DNA from: DASRHY01 sp035650275
Lineage (GTDB): Bacteria > Actinomycetota > Actinomycetes > Propionibacteriales > Kribbellaceae
Assembly (NCBI GenBank): GCA_035650275.1
Contig: DASRHY010000079.1
Coordinates: forward strand, 8,544 to 72,543
DNA length: 64,000 bases
Direction: 5' to 3'
Shown here in pieces: positions 1 to 8,798 of this stretch; position 1 is the stretch's first letter; every line of letters begins with the position of its first letter. Below the pieces are notes generated by a model that saw nothing but the letters and a program-made list of their open reading frames with translations, made no database searches and had not been told where the DNA came from. A program made the translations under genes and the position numbers.

Positions 1-501
1 TCCGGTGACCGACACCAGTGCTATCGCGACCAGCAGGAACGGTACCGAGAGCACCACGTCGATCAGCCGGGTCAGCACGGTGTCGACGGCGCCGCCGAGA
101 TAGCCGGCGGCGAGACCGACCACGACACCGACGACCACGGTCAGCGCGGTGGCCGCGACCCCGACCAGCAGCGAGATCCTGGCACCGTATGCGATCCGGA
201 CCAGGATGTCGCGGCCCAGGTCGTCCGTCCCGAACAGGAAGGCGCGGCTCGGTCCGCGCGGCAGCCCGTCCGGGGTGAGGCCGGTGCTGCGGTACTGCTC
301 GTTCGGCGGGTGACCGGTCAGGTGCGCGGTCAGCGGCGCGAACACCGCGACCAGCACGATCAGCACGATCACGCCGAGGCAGAACATCGCCACCCGGTCC
401 CGGCGCAGCCGCATCCAGCCGAGCGCCCAGGGACTGCGGCCCTCGATGGCCCGGCGGTGGGCAGGCGCGGTGTGCTGGCGTGCGACAGTCCCGGCGGTCA
501 T
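1..501 (-). CDS. Dipeptide/oligopeptide ABC transporter permease (DppC/OppC-like), C-terminus cut by window edge
   Basis: Inner-membrane permease of a peptide-type ABC importer. Only the first 167 codons are present; the rest lies beyond base 1. Translating the minus strand from the ATG at 501 gives an arginine-rich cytoplasmic N-terminus. A first transmembrane helix follows at about residues 38-60, then the family motif FGTDDLGRDI and two further hydrophobic segments at the start of the binding-protein-dependent transport domain. The start overlaps the stop of the ATPase gene upstream by four bases (ATGA), so the two are translationally coupled. The order substrate-binding protein, ATPase, ATPase, permease is unusual in placing the permeases last; the second permease is presumably outside the window. 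Family call is firm; the substrate is unknown. Confidence 0.9.
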   Translation of the reverse strand, partial: MTAGTVARQHTAPAHRRAIEGRSPWALGWMRLRRDRVAMFCLGVIVLIVLVAVFAPLTAHLTGHPPNEQYRSTGLTPDGLPRGPSRAFLFGTDDLGRDILVRIAYGARISLLVGVAATALTVVVGVVVGLAAGYLGGAVDTVLTRLIDVVLSVPFLLVAIALVSVTG

Positions 502-1547
502 CCGGCGCCTCCGATCACGGTGTCGTGGACCTGCGGGCTGGCCAGGGAGAGGTCCTCGCCGATCTCGAGCGGGAAGAGGCAGGCCGTCTGGTGCCGTCCC
601 GGGGAGCCGGTCAGCGGAGGATCGGTGCGGACGCAGTCCGCGCGGGCCTTCGGGCACCGGGTGTGGAACCGGCAGCCGGACGGCGGGTCGGTGGGGGACG
701 GCAGGTCGCCGGCCAGGATGATCCGCTCCCGGCTGTCCGCGGCGTCCGGGTCCGGCACCTGGAGCGCGGACAGTAGCCCGCGGGTGTACGGGTGCCGGGT
801 CGACTCGAACAGGTCGCGGGTCGGCGCGGACTCGACGATCCGGCCGAGGTACATCACCGCGATCCGGTCACTCACGTGACGGACCACGGACAGGTCGTGC
901 GAGATGAAGATGTAGGTCAGCCCGAAGTCGTGCTGCAGGTCGACGAGCAGGTTGATGATCTGGGCCTGGATGGAGACGTCGAGCGCGGACACCGGTTCGT
1001 CGCAGATCAGCAGCTTCGGTCGCAGTGCCAGCGCCCGGGCGACGCCGATCCGCTGCCGCTGGCCGCCGGAGAACTCGGCCGGGAAGCGGTTGTAGTGCTC
1101 CGGGTTCAGACCGACCCGTTCCATCAGCTCCTGCACCCGGCGCTTGCGGTCGGCCCGGGTGCCGAGCTGGTGAACAGCGAACGGGTCGGCGATGATCGAG
1201 CCCACCCTGCGCCGCGGGTTCAGCGACCCGAACGGGTCCTGGAAGACCAGCTGTACGTCGCGTCGTACCGGTCGCATTTCCCGCCGGGACAGACCGGTGA
1301 TGTCGCGGCCGTCGAACCACACGGTGCCGGCGGTCAGGTCGTACAGCCGGGCGATGCATCGGGCCAGGGTGGACTTCCCGCAGCCGGTCTCACCGACCAG
1401 GCCGAGGGTCTCGCCGTTGTGTACCTCCAGGTCCACACCGTCGACGGCGTACACGCGGCCCTGCTCGCGGCTCAGCAGCGTGCCGGCGCGCACCGGGAAG
1501 TGCTTGCGTACGCCGTCCAGCCGCAGCAGCGGGTCAGCGGTGCTCAT
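498..1547 (-). CDS. Peptide ABC transporter ATP-binding protein (OppF/DppF-like)
   Basis: Cytoplasmic ATPase that powers the peptide importer. The 349-residue protein has Walker A GETGCGKST near residue 57, the signature FSGGQRQRIGVARAL, Walker B LLICDEPVSALD and the H-loop in FISHDLSVV. The C-terminal oligopeptide-transporter extension is complete (HPYTRGLLSAL, then CRFHTRCPKA and a further Cys). Length is normal for OppF. The ATG at 1547 overlaps the stop of the OppD-like gene by four bases and its own stop overlaps the permease start, so all are one operon. Substrate could be di/oligopeptides, nickel or other small solutes; the sequence does not decide. Confidence 0.93.
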   Translation of the reverse strand: MSTADPLLRLDGVRKHFPVRAGTLLSREQGRVYAVDGVDLEVHNGETLGLVGETGCGKSTLARCIARLYDLTAGTVWFDGRDITGLSRREMRPVRRDVQLVFQDPFGSLNPRRRVGSIIADPFAVHQLGTRADRKRRVQELMERVGLNPEHYNRFPAEFSGGQRQRIGVARALALRPKLLICDEPVSALDVSIQAQIINLLVDLQHDFGLTYIFISHDLSVVRHVSDRIAVMYLGRIVESAPTRDLFESTRHPYTRGLLSALQVPDPDAADSRERIILAGDLPSPTDPPSGCRFHTRCPKARADCVRTDPPLTGSPGRHQTACLFPLEIGEDLSLASPQVHDTVIGGAG

Positions 1548-2518
1548 CCGTGCGCCAGCCAGCAGGCGGACTCGTGCCCGGGGTCGCCGGAGACCACGAG
1601 CAGTGGCGGCGCCTCGGCGTGGCAGTGGTCGAACGCGTACCGGCAGCGTGGCGCGAACGGGCAGCCGGGCGGCAGGTCGATCAGGCTCGGCGGGGTGCCG
1701 GGAATCGGGGTGAGCCGGCCGTCCGTGGCGGCCGCCGGCAGAGAGGTGAGCAGGCCCTCGGTGTACGGGTGCTGGTGGCGGTAGAACAGGTCGCGCCGGC
1801 GGGCCCGCTCCATCACGGTGCCGGCGTACATCACGACGACGTGGTCGGCCAGCTGTGCGACCACGCCGAGGTCGTGCGTGATCAGGATGATCGCGGTGCC
1901 GAACCGGCGCTGCAGGTTCTGCATCACCTCGAGCACCTGCGCCTGCACCGTGACGTCCAGCGCGGTGGTCGGCTCGTCGGCGATCAGCAGCTCGGGGTCC
2001 AGCGCCATCGCCATCGCGATCATCACCCGCTGCCGCATGCCGCCGGAGAACTGGTGCGGGTAGTCGTCGATCCGCCGCACCGCCGCGGGGATGCCGACCA
2101 GCGACAGCAGCTCGGCGGCGCGGGCCCGGGCCACCCGCCTGCCGATGGTCCGGTCGTGCGCCCGGATCATCTCGACGATCTGCCAGCCCACCGTGTAGTA
2201 GGGATGCAGGCTGGACAGCGGGTCCTGGAAGATCATCCCGATCCGGGCGCCGCGGATCCGGCGCAGCGTCGCCGGGTCGGCGTCGATCAGGTCGATCCCG
2301 TCGAACACCGCCTCGCCGGAGACCCGGGCGCCGCGGGTGAGCCCGGTGATGGTCTGGGTGGCGACGCTCTTGCCGGACCCGGACTCGCCGACGACCGCCA
2401 CGATCTCGCCCTTGTCGACCTCGAAGGACAGCCCGCGGACGGCGTGCACGACGCCGTCCGCGGTGTCGAACGACACGGTCAGGTCTCTGACCTCGAGCAG
2501 CGACATCGGGTCAGCCAC
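1544..2518 (-). CDS. Peptide ABC transporter ATP-binding protein (OppD/DppD-like)
   Basis: Second ATPase of the same importer, 324 residues. It shows Walker A GESGSGKS, the signature FSGGMRQRV, Walker B LLIADEPTTALD, the switch His in LITHDLGVV, and the OppD-type C-terminal zone HPYTEGLL followed by GCPFAPRCRYA. The GTG at 2518 lies inside the last codons of the substrate-binding protein gene, giving coupling. An ATG four codons further in (2506) is an alternative start. OppD and OppF members normally form a heterodimer; both here keep all catalytic motifs. Confidence 0.93.
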   Translation of the reverse strand: MADPMSLLEVRDLTVSFDTADGVVHAVRGLSFEVDKGEIVAVVGESGSGKSVATQTITGLTRGARVSGEAVFDGIDLIDADPATLRRIRGARIGMIFQDPLSSLHPYYTVGWQIVEMIRAHDRTIGRRVARARAAELLSLVGIPAAVRRIDDYPHQFSGGMRQRVMIAMAMALDPELLIADEPTTALDVTVQAQVLEVMQNLQRRFGTAIILITHDLGVVAQLADHVVVMYAGTVMERARRRDLFYRHQHPYTEGLLTSLPAAATDGRLTPIPGTPPSLIDLPPGCPFAPRCRYAFDHCHAEAPPLLVVSGDPGHESACWLAHG

Positions 2519-4313
2519 CCTGCTTGTCCTGGCTCAGCCAGACGTTCGTCGGGTCGAAGTTCTGGATCGCCGGGATGTAGACCGCGTTGTGCACCTGCGC
2601 GGCGTGGTAGTTCGCGTTCAGCGGGCTGGTGATCGGGAAGAACACCGCGTCCCTCATCACCTGCTCGTCAGCCTTCTGCCACAGCGCCAGCGCCTCGTCG
2701 GTGGTCTTCGCGGCCGCGGCCTGCTTGATCAGCGCGTCGGTGGCCGGACTGTCGTAGAGACCGAAGTTGCTCCCGACCGGCGGGAACGACGGCTTGCCGG
2801 AGAACAGCGGGTTGAAGAACGACAACGCCGCGTTGCCGTACCAGTCCGGCGCCCAGCCGGCGATCGACAGGTCCCAGACGCCGCGCTGCGCGACGGTCGG
2901 CACCTGCAGGTACTTGGTGTAGAAGTCCGCGTTCGGCGACGGTACGCCGACCACCCGGACGCCGATCTTGGTCAGGTCCTGCTGGATCGTCTGGAACGAC
3001 TTGCTGCTGCCCTCGGACGCGTTGCGGTAAAGCAGCTTCAGAGTCAGGCCGTTCGGGTACCCGGCCGCGGTCAGCAGCTGCTTGGCCTTCGCGGCGTCGT
3101 ACGGATAGGGGTCGGCCTGTTTCGAGCCGTCGATGCCCGGTGGCAGTACATGCGTCAGCGCGGGGTTCACCTTCGGGCCGCCGAGTACCTGGACCAGGTT
3201 CGCGCGGTTGAGGCCGTACATCAGCGCCTGCCGGACCTGGACGTTGCCCAGGGCACCGTTGTTGTTCGGCGAGGCGACGTTGAACACAACGTACGGGTTG
3301 CTGGACGCTGTCTCGCCGAGGTTCAGGTTCGGGTCCTTGGTACTGATCAGCTTCGGCAGCTGCGACGGCGGTACTAGCGCGTCGAACTCCATGTCCGCGC
3401 TCGGCGTGCCGGTCTGCAGCTGCTGCTGGATCGAGTCCTGGCTGACCGTCTCGTTGACCATGATCTTGTCCACGTATGCCTTGCGGACCGGGTCGCTGGA
3501 CGCCTGCCAGGCCGGGTTGCGGGTGTAGACGATCGACTTCGTCGGCGCGTACGACGCGACCTGGTACGGCCCGTCCGACACCAGGTGCTTGGCCAGCTCG
3601 GGACTCGCGGGCAGGTAGTCGAGGAACTCCTTCGGTGCCGGCGAGAACGCCGGCAGCGTGAGCATGTCGGTGAAGTACGTGGCCGGCCTGGTCAGCGTGA
3701 ACACCACCGTGCTGTCGTCCTTCGCCTGGACGCCGGGCAGGTCGGTGCCGTTGATATAGCTCGCCATCGCCGAGGCCGTCTTGCCGGCCTTGCCGAACCC
3801 GTCGCAGAACCCCTGGTAGCCCTGGATCAGCGACGCGAAGTCAGGGATGCCGCCGAACGGCTGGACCGGGTTGCAGGTTCGCTTTACGCCGCGGACCACA
3901 TCCGCCGCGGTCACCGGCCGGGCCGGGCTGGTGTTCCACATCGCGCCGGGCCGGATCTTGATCGTGTACGTCCTGCCGTCGGCGCTCACCCCGCCGTTCG
4001 CCGTCGTCGGCAGGTCGGTGGCGAGGTCGGGGACAGCGGTGGTGGTCGTGCCGTCGCTCGCCGGGTAGGTGAACAGCTGCCGGCTCCACATCCGCAGGTT
4101 CAGGTAACCGGTCGAGTAGTAGCTGACGTTCGGGTCCATGTAGTCCACGTCGCCGGTACCGAGCACGTTCAGGGTGCCGCCGGTGACGGCCTGGGTGCTG
4201 TCGCTGCTGCTGCCGGTGCCGTTGTCGTCCGACGAGCTGCCACACGCCGCCGCGGCCAGCGCGAGCACGCAGCTGCCGGCGACCGCGGCGATCCGGGTCT
4301 TCGTGCGAGACAT
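2511..4313 (-). CDS. Peptide ABC transporter substrate-binding lipoprotein (SBP family 5)
   Basis: Extracytoplasmic binding protein of the importer, 600 residues. The open frame runs further upstream, but the ATG at 4313 is chosen because AAGGAGG stands seven bases before it and it opens a lipoprotein signal: basic n-region MSRTKTR, hydrophobic core, lipobox AAAAC. A Ser/Asp/Gly linker follows. The mature part carries SBP_bac_5 features (GGTLNVLG, DVDYMDPN, a C-terminal ADWYGNA region) at normal family length. It is first in the operon, with a 185-bp divergent promoter region shared with the response regulator. The ligand cannot be read from sequence. Confidence 0.92.
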   Translation of the reverse strand: MSRTKTRIAAVAGSCVLALAAAACGSSSDDNGTGSSSDSTQAVTGGTLNVLGTGDVDYMDPNVSYYSTGYLNLRMWSRQLFTYPASDGTTTTAVPDLATDLPTTANGGVSADGRTYTIKIRPGAMWNTSPARPVTAADVVRGVKRTCNPVQPFGGIPDFASLIQGYQGFCDGFGKAGKTASAMASYINGTDLPGVQAKDDSTVVFTLTRPATYFTDMLTLPAFSPAPKEFLDYLPASPELAKHLVSDGPYQVASYAPTKSIVYTRNPAWQASSDPVRKAYVDKIMVNETVSQDSIQQQLQTGTPSADMEFDALVPPSQLPKLISTKDPNLNLGETASSNPYVVFNVASPNNNGALGNVQVRQALMYGLNRANLVQVLGGPKVNPALTHVLPPGIDGSKQADPYPYDAAKAKQLLTAAGYPNGLTLKLLYRNASEGSSKSFQTIQQDLTKIGVRVVGVPSPNADFYTKYLQVPTVAQRGVWDLSIAGWAPDWYGNAALSFFNPLFSGKPSFPPVGSNFGLYDSPATDALIKQAAAAKTTDEALALWQKADEQVMRDAVFFPITSPLNANYHAAQVHNAVYIPAIQNFDPTNVWLSQDKQGG

Positions 4314-4498
4314 CTGGTCCTCCTTCGATGGCGAACCCGGTGGGTCGCCTGCACTGCCTGGATAGGCAGGCCGGTGGACGCGGACAACGCACGGGCCGGA
4401 AGCGTCACGAGTTCGCCATGGATCTGTCATCGGGCCACGCGGGAACATGACGATCCGGTGACGGGATCCGCACTTTGGTGCGGAGCAATACTGGGGAC

Positions 4499-5179
4499 GT
4501 GTCGCGCAGCGTGCTGCTCGTCGAGGACGACGCCAGAGTGCGGCGGGTGCTCCGGCTCGCCCTGGAGGACGAGGGGTACCGCGTCGCCGAGGCCGCTTCC
4601 GGGACCGCCGGACTGCAGGAGATCGCGCACGCCGTACCCGACGTCGTCCTGCTGGACCTGATGCTGCCGGACCTCGACGGGTTCACCGTCTGCCGGCGGA
4701 TCCGGCGCGACAGCGACGTACCGGTGATCATGGTGACCGCGCGGACGGACAGCCACGACGTGGTCGCGGGACTGGAGGCCGGCGCCGACGACTACGTGAC
4801 CAAGCCGCTGGTCGCCAAGGAGCTGTCCGCCCGGATCCGTGCGTTGCTGCGGCGCGCCGAGGTGGCCAACCAGCACCCGGTGAAGATCGTGGCCGGTGAC
4901 CTTGAGATCGGGATCGAGGAGGGCGTCGTCACCCGGGACGGCGTACCGCTGGCGCTGACCCGGACCGAGTTCCGGCTGCTGGCCGAGCTGGCCGGCGCGG
5001 ACGGCCGGGTGTGCACCCGTGAGCACCTGCTGGAGACCGTCTGGGGATACGGGTACTTCGGCGACAGCCGGCTGGTCGACGTGCATGTACGGCGGTTGCG
5101 GACCAAGGTTGAGCGGGACCCGGCGAACCCACGGCACGTCGTCACCGCCCGCGGACTCGGGTACCGGCTGGTGCTGTGA
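4499..5179 (+). CDS. OmpR-family response regulator
   Basis: DNA-binding response regulator of the two-component pair. With the GTG at 4499 the protein is 226 residues and begins MSRSVLLVEDD, the usual receiver N-terminus; a GTG at 4475 would add eight residues. Receiver residues are intact: acidic pair D10/D11, phospho-acceptor D53 in LLDLMLPDLDG, and K102 in TKPL. The C-terminal winged helix has TRTEFRLLAEL and DSRLVDVHVRRLRTKVE, the transactivation and recognition helices. The stop overlaps the kinase start by one base (TGATG). It is divergent from the peptide transporter, which makes that operon a plausible but unproven target. Confidence 0.92.
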   Translation: MSRSVLLVEDDARVRRVLRLALEDEGYRVAEAASGTAGLQEIAHAVPDVVLLDLMLPDLDGFTVCRRIRRDSDVPVIMVTARTDSHDVVAGLEAGADDYVTKPLVAKELSARIRALLRRAEVANQHPVKIVAGDLEIGIEEGVVTRDGVPLALTRTEFRLLAELAGADGRVCTREHLLETVWGYGYFGDSRLVDVHVRRLRTKVERDPANPRHVVTARGLGYRLVL

Positions 5180-6561
5180 TGGCCGTGCGCCTGGGGTTGC
5201 GGAACCGGGTCATGCTCGGCTTCGGACTGATCGCGCTGGCACTGTCGGCGACGCTGGCCGGGGTGACCTGGCTGTTCGTGTCGCACTACCTGGTCGCGGA
5301 TCGGTTGTCGACGGCAACGACCGAGAGTGCGGTGAACGCCGAGGCGATCTCGCTCGGCCTCTCCCAGCCGGGCGCGTCGATCCCGCAGCTGCTCGACCAG
5401 CTGCCGTCCGGCCAGGCGACGTCCTCGCTACTGCTGTACGGCGGGCACTGGTACGCCACCTCGTCAGCGCACGGGGCGAGCGCGGTCCCCGCCGGTATGG
5501 TGGCGATGGCACGCGCCGGGGAGGCGACGAGCAGCCGGATCCGGGACGGCGGCGAGCCGATGCTCGCAGTCGGTGCGCCGCTGACCCAGCGCGGCAACGC
5601 CTACGTCGCGCTGTACCCGCTGGACGACCTGGACCGCAGCCTGCGGATCCTGTCCAGCACCCTGATCGGTGCGGCGATCCTGACCTCGATCGGCGGGCTG
5701 CTCATCGGCCGGTTCGCCAGCCGGGTGGCGCTGCGGCCGCTGGCCGAGCTGACCGGCGTCGCGTCCGCGGTGGCCCGCGGGGACCTGGACGCGCGGCTGC
5801 ACTTCGAGGACGATCCGGACCTCGGCGGGCTGGCGCGATCCTTCAACCACACCGCGGCCGAGCTGCAGCACCGGGTCGCGGTCGACGCCCGGTTCGCCGG
5901 TGATGTCAGCCACGAGCTGCGCACGCCGCTGACGACGATGCTCAACTCGATGCAGGTGATCCGGAACCGCCGGTCCGAGCTACCGGCGACCGTCCGCGAG
6001 CCGGTGAGCCTGCTGTCCGACGACCTGGACCGGTTCCGCCGGCTGGTGGTCGACCTGCTGGAGATCTCCCGCGACGACGGTGGCGACACCTCCACCGCCG
6101 AGGTGGTCCGGATCGGCGACCTGGTCAGCCGCGCGGCGGACGCGGCGGCGCTCCGGCCGGTCACGACGCTGTCGCCGGAGGTCGACGGACTGCGGATCAT
6201 CGCCGACAAGCGCCGGCTCGAGCGAGTGGTGGCGAACCTGGTGACCAATGCGGAGACGCACGGTCGCGGCTGCCTCGGCGTGCTGGTCGCGGTGTCCGGG
6301 GCAGGGTTGCGGATCATCGTCGACGATGCCGGCCCGGGGATCCCGCCCGACCGCCGGGACCGGATCTTCGAGCGCTTCGCCCGCGACGGTGCACCCGCGG
6401 GGCAGGGAGTCGGCCTCGGCCTGGCGATCGTGGACCGGCATGTGCGCTGGCTCGGCGGCACGGTCCGGGTCGGCGACCGTCCGGGCGGCGGAGCCCGGTT
6501 CGTCGTCGAGCTGCCGCTCGGCTCACACCGCGATCACTCGATGCCGACGTCGTCCGGGTGA
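5179..6561 (+). CDS. Sensor histidine kinase, HAMP-HisKA-HATPase
   Basis: Membrane sensor partner of the response regulator, 460 residues from the ATG at 5179. One transmembrane helix near residues 13-37 and a second near 155-178 bracket an extracellular sensor domain of about 115 residues. A HAMP domain follows, then the HisKA box DVSHELRTPLTTML with phospho-accepting H245. The ATPase N box is NLVTNAETHG, G1 is VDDAGPGIP with DRIFERF, and G2 is GQGVGLGLAI. All catalytic motifs are present. The 3' end overlaps the convergent MocR gene by 28 bases. The signal is unknown. Confidence 0.92.
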   Translation: MAVRLGLRNRVMLGFGLIALALSATLAGVTWLFVSHYLVADRLSTATTESAVNAEAISLGLSQPGASIPQLLDQLPSGQATSSLLLYGGHWYATSSAHGASAVPAGMVAMARAGEATSSRIRDGGEPMLAVGAPLTQRGNAYVALYPLDDLDRSLRILSSTLIGAAILTSIGGLLIGRFASRVALRPLAELTGVASAVARGDLDARLHFEDDPDLGGLARSFNHTAAELQHRVAVDARFAGDVSHELRTPLTTMLNSMQVIRNRRSELPATVREPVSLLSDDLDRFRRLVVDLLEISRDDGGDTSTAEVVRIGDLVSRAADAAALRPVTTLSPEVDGLRIIADKRRLERVVANLVTNAETHGRGCLGVLVAVSGAGLRIIVDDAGPGIPPDRRDRIFERFARDGAPAGQGVGLGLAIVDRHVRWLGGTVRVGDRPGGGARFVVELPLGSHRDHSMPTSSG

Positions 6562-7862
6562 CTGCGGGCCAGCCGAGCGAGGACGTCGAGCGCGTCCGCC
6601 AGCGCCTGTCGAGACGGTGACCCGAGCGCCAGCCGTACGGCGTTCGGCGCGGCCGCGGGTGCGACCGCGAACGCGGCCGCCGGGCTGACCGCGATCCCGC
6701 GCCGGGCCGCCGCGACCACGAACGTGTCCGGTTGCCAGGACGGCGGCAGCTCCCACCAGCAGTGGTACGCCGCCGGGTTCGCGTGCACTGTGAACCCGGC
6801 CAGCCGCTCAGCGACCAGCCGTTGCCGCTCGGCGGCGTCGGCCCGCTTGGCCCGCTGGACCCGTTCCGCCGTACCGTCCTCGACCCACTGCGCCGCGGCC
6901 GCGAGCGCGAAGCCGGACGGCGTCCAGCCGCCGGACCGGACCGCCGCGGCGACCCGGTCCGTCCAAGGCACCGGCGCGACCGCGAAGCCGACACTGAGCC
7001 CGGCGGAAAGCCGCTTGGACAGGCTGTCGACGAGCACGGTCCGCTCCGGGGCGACACCGGCCAGCGGCGGCTGGGACTCGTCCAGGTACCCGTTCACCTG
7101 GTCCTCCAGCGCGATCAGGTCCCGCTCGGCCAGCACGTCGGCGAGGGCGTGGCGCCGGTCGTCGTCCATCGTGATGCCGAGCGGGTTGTGCAGCGTGGTC
7201 TGGAGGTATACCGCGGCGAGCGACCCGGTGGCCCGTAGCGCGTCGGGTCGCATGCCCCGGTCGTCGACGGCGACCGGGACCAGCCGGATGCCCAGCCGGG
7301 CGGCGATCCCCTTGACCACCGGATAGGTCAACGCCTCGACGGCGAGCCGCTCGCCGGCCGGGACCAGGGCGGCGAGCACGCCCGCGAGCGCCTGCCGTCC
7401 GTTGCCGGCGAACAGCACCCGCTCCGGCGCGGGCTGCCAGCCGTCCCGGCGCAGCAGCCGCGCGGCCGCGGCCCGGCTCGCCGCCGTACCGGAGACCGTT
7501 GCGGGCCGCAACGCCCCCGGCATCGCGCCGGAGCGCAGCAGCGCGTCCAGGCTGCCGGTCAGCTCCTCGGTCTGGCCGGGCAGCAGCGGGAAGTTCAGCT
7601 CGAGGTCGACCCGGGCGGCCGCGGGCTCGGCCAGGGCGCCGCTCGCGGCCGCGTCCGCCGCCCGCACGAAGGTGCCGCGGCCGACCTCGCCGACCGCTAG
7701 CCCGCGGCGGACAAGCTCGCCGTACACCCGGCTCGCGGTGGAGCTGGCGATGCCGTTCTCGCGGGCGAAACGGCGCTGCGGCGGCAGCCGGTCACCCGGT
7801 CGGAGCCGTCCGGCGGCCACGTCGGCGGCGAGCCGGTCGGCGAACAGCCGGTAGTCCTCCAT
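6534..7862 (-). CDS. MocR-type transcriptional regulator (GntR HTH fused to aminotransferase-like domain)
   Basis: PLP-binding regulator, 442 residues from the ATG at 7862 (MEDYRLFADRL). The N-terminal GntR winged helix has GDRLPPQRRFARENGIASSTASRVYGEL. The rest is a fold-type I aminotransferase-like domain with the Schiff-base lysine in DSLSKRLSAGL and a preceding aspartate in LEDQVNGYLDE. MocR proteins normally regulate a divergent neighbour using PLP or an amino compound as effector. The 108-bp gap to the divergent hydrolase holds inverted repeats listed separately. An upstream in-frame ATG at 7937 would swallow those repeats and is rejected. Confidence 0.9.
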   Translation of the reverse strand: MEDYRLFADRLAADVAAGRLRPGDRLPPQRRFARENGIASSTASRVYGELVRRGLAVGEVGRGTFVRAADAAASGALAEPAAARVDLELNFPLLPGQTEELTGSLDALLRSGAMPGALRPATVSGTAASRAAAARLLRRDGWQPAPERVLFAGNGRQALAGVLAALVPAGERLAVEALTYPVVKGIAARLGIRLVPVAVDDRGMRPDALRATGSLAAVYLQTTLHNPLGITMDDDRRHALADVLAERDLIALEDQVNGYLDESQPPLAGVAPERTVLVDSLSKRLSAGLSVGFAVAPVPWTDRVAAAVRSGGWTPSGFALAAAAQWVEDGTAERVQRAKRADAAERQRLVAERLAGFTVHANPAAYHCWWELPPSWQPDTFVVAAARRGIAVSPAAAFAVAPAAAPNAVRLALGSPSRQALADALDVLARLARSHPDDVGIE

Positions 7863-7877
7863 GCGCCCTCCACTCGC

Positions 7878-7909
7878 TGCACTCGGTGCAATACATGTCT
7901 CACTGCACC
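7878..7909. promoter_or_regulatory. Inverted repeats between MocR and hydrolase genes, candidate operator
   Basis: Three TGCAC/GTGCA half-sites lie here: TGCAC at 7878, GTGCA at 7886 and TGCACC at 7904. The first two form TGCAC-TCG-GTGCA; the second and third form GGTGCA-13 nt-TGCACC. They sit 16-47 bp before the MocR start and upstream of the divergent hydrolase, where an autoregulator would bind. That MocR binds them is inference. Confidence 0.5.
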
Positions 7910-7970
7910 ATATTGCCTCGGTCAATTGCGCGTGCATAGCATCGGGTCAATCGATCGCGAGGAGTGTGGG

Positions 7971-8771
7971 ATGAGCACGGCAACCGTCGGCGGGATCGAC
8001 ATCGAGTACGACGACCGCGGAACCGGGGACGACGTCTTGGTGCTGGTGCACGGTCACCCGTTCGACGGGTCCATGTGGGCGCCGCAGATCGACGCATTCA
8101 GCCGTCAGGGCTGGCGGGTGATCGTCCCCGACCTGCGCGGCTATGGCCGGACCACCGTGGTTCCCGGCATCACCACGCTCGACGTGTTCGCGTCCGACAT
8201 CGCCGGACTGCTCGACCACCTCGAGGTGGAACGGTTCGTGGCCGGAGGCCTGTCGATGGGCGGCCAGATAGTGATGGAGATGTACAGGCTGTACGGGTAC
8301 CGAATCCGCGGCCTTGTCCTCGCCGACACCTCACCGGTCGCCGAGTCCGCGGCCGGCAGGGTCGGCCGGAACGCGCTGGCCGACCGGCTGCTGCGCGAGG
8401 GCATGAAGCCGTACGCGGACGAGGTGCTTCCGATGATGGTTGCCCCGAGCAACATCGAGGCCGATCCGGAGCTGGCCGAGCTGGTGCATGCGATGATGCG
8501 GTCGGCGCCGGCCGACGGTGCCGCGGCCGCGCTGCGTGGCCGGGCGGAGCGTCCGGACTACGTTCCGGTGCTCGCCGGGGTGGAGGTGCCGACGCTGGTG
8601 GTGGTCGGCGCGGACGACGAGTTCACACCGGTGCGGGAGGCGGAGCTGATCCGCGATACGGTGCCTGGCGCCACGCTGGTGGTGGTCGCGGGTGCCGCCC
8701 ACATGCCCAACCTCGAACGGGCGGCAGAGTTCAACCACGCGATGCGGACCTTCCTGGAGGGCGTTCGATGA
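7971..8771 (+). CDS. Alpha/beta-fold hydrolase
   Basis: Soluble alpha/beta hydrolase, 266 residues from the ATG at 7971, which has GAGGAG nearby upstream. An in-frame start at 7926 lies in the promoter region and is less likely. The oxyanion loop is HGHPFDGS, the nucleophile elbow GLSMGGQ, the acid probably in VVGADDEFTP, and the histidine in AGAAHMPNLER. The resemblance is to esterase/3-oxoadipate enol-lactonase-like members, but the substrate is not assignable. It overlaps the downstream SDR by four bases, so both are one transcript, probably controlled by the divergent MocR regulator. Confidence 0.85.
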   Translation: MSTATVGGIDIEYDDRGTGDDVLVLVHGHPFDGSMWAPQIDAFSRQGWRVIVPDLRGYGRTTVVPGITTLDVFASDIAGLLDHLEVERFVAGGLSMGGQIVMEMYRLYGYRIRGLVLADTSPVAESAAGRVGRNALADRLLREGMKPYADEVLPMMVAPSNIEADPELAELVHAMMRSAPADGAAAALRGRAERPDYVPVLAGVEVPTLVVVGADDEFTPVREAELIRDTVPGATLVVVAGAAHMPNLERAAEFNHAMRTFLEGVR

Positions 8772-8798
8772 GCCGTTCGATGAGCCGTTCGATGAGCA
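8763..8798 (+). repeat. Three tandem 12-bp repeats carrying three in-frame start codons
   Basis: The unit GTTCGATGAGCC occurs at 8763, 8775 and (last base changed) 8787. Each copy holds an ATG in the same frame (8768, 8780, 8792), so the SDR can begin at any of three codons four residues apart, and its N-terminus repeats MSRS. Slippage here would add or remove four residues without a frameshift. Confidence 0.9.

Noticed and set aside
792..1784. Long plus-strand open frame opposite the peptide-transporter ATPases
   Set aside because: It mirrors a clear ABC ATPase gene on the other strand, has no domain and no ribosome site; in such GC-rich DNA antisense frames are routinely open.
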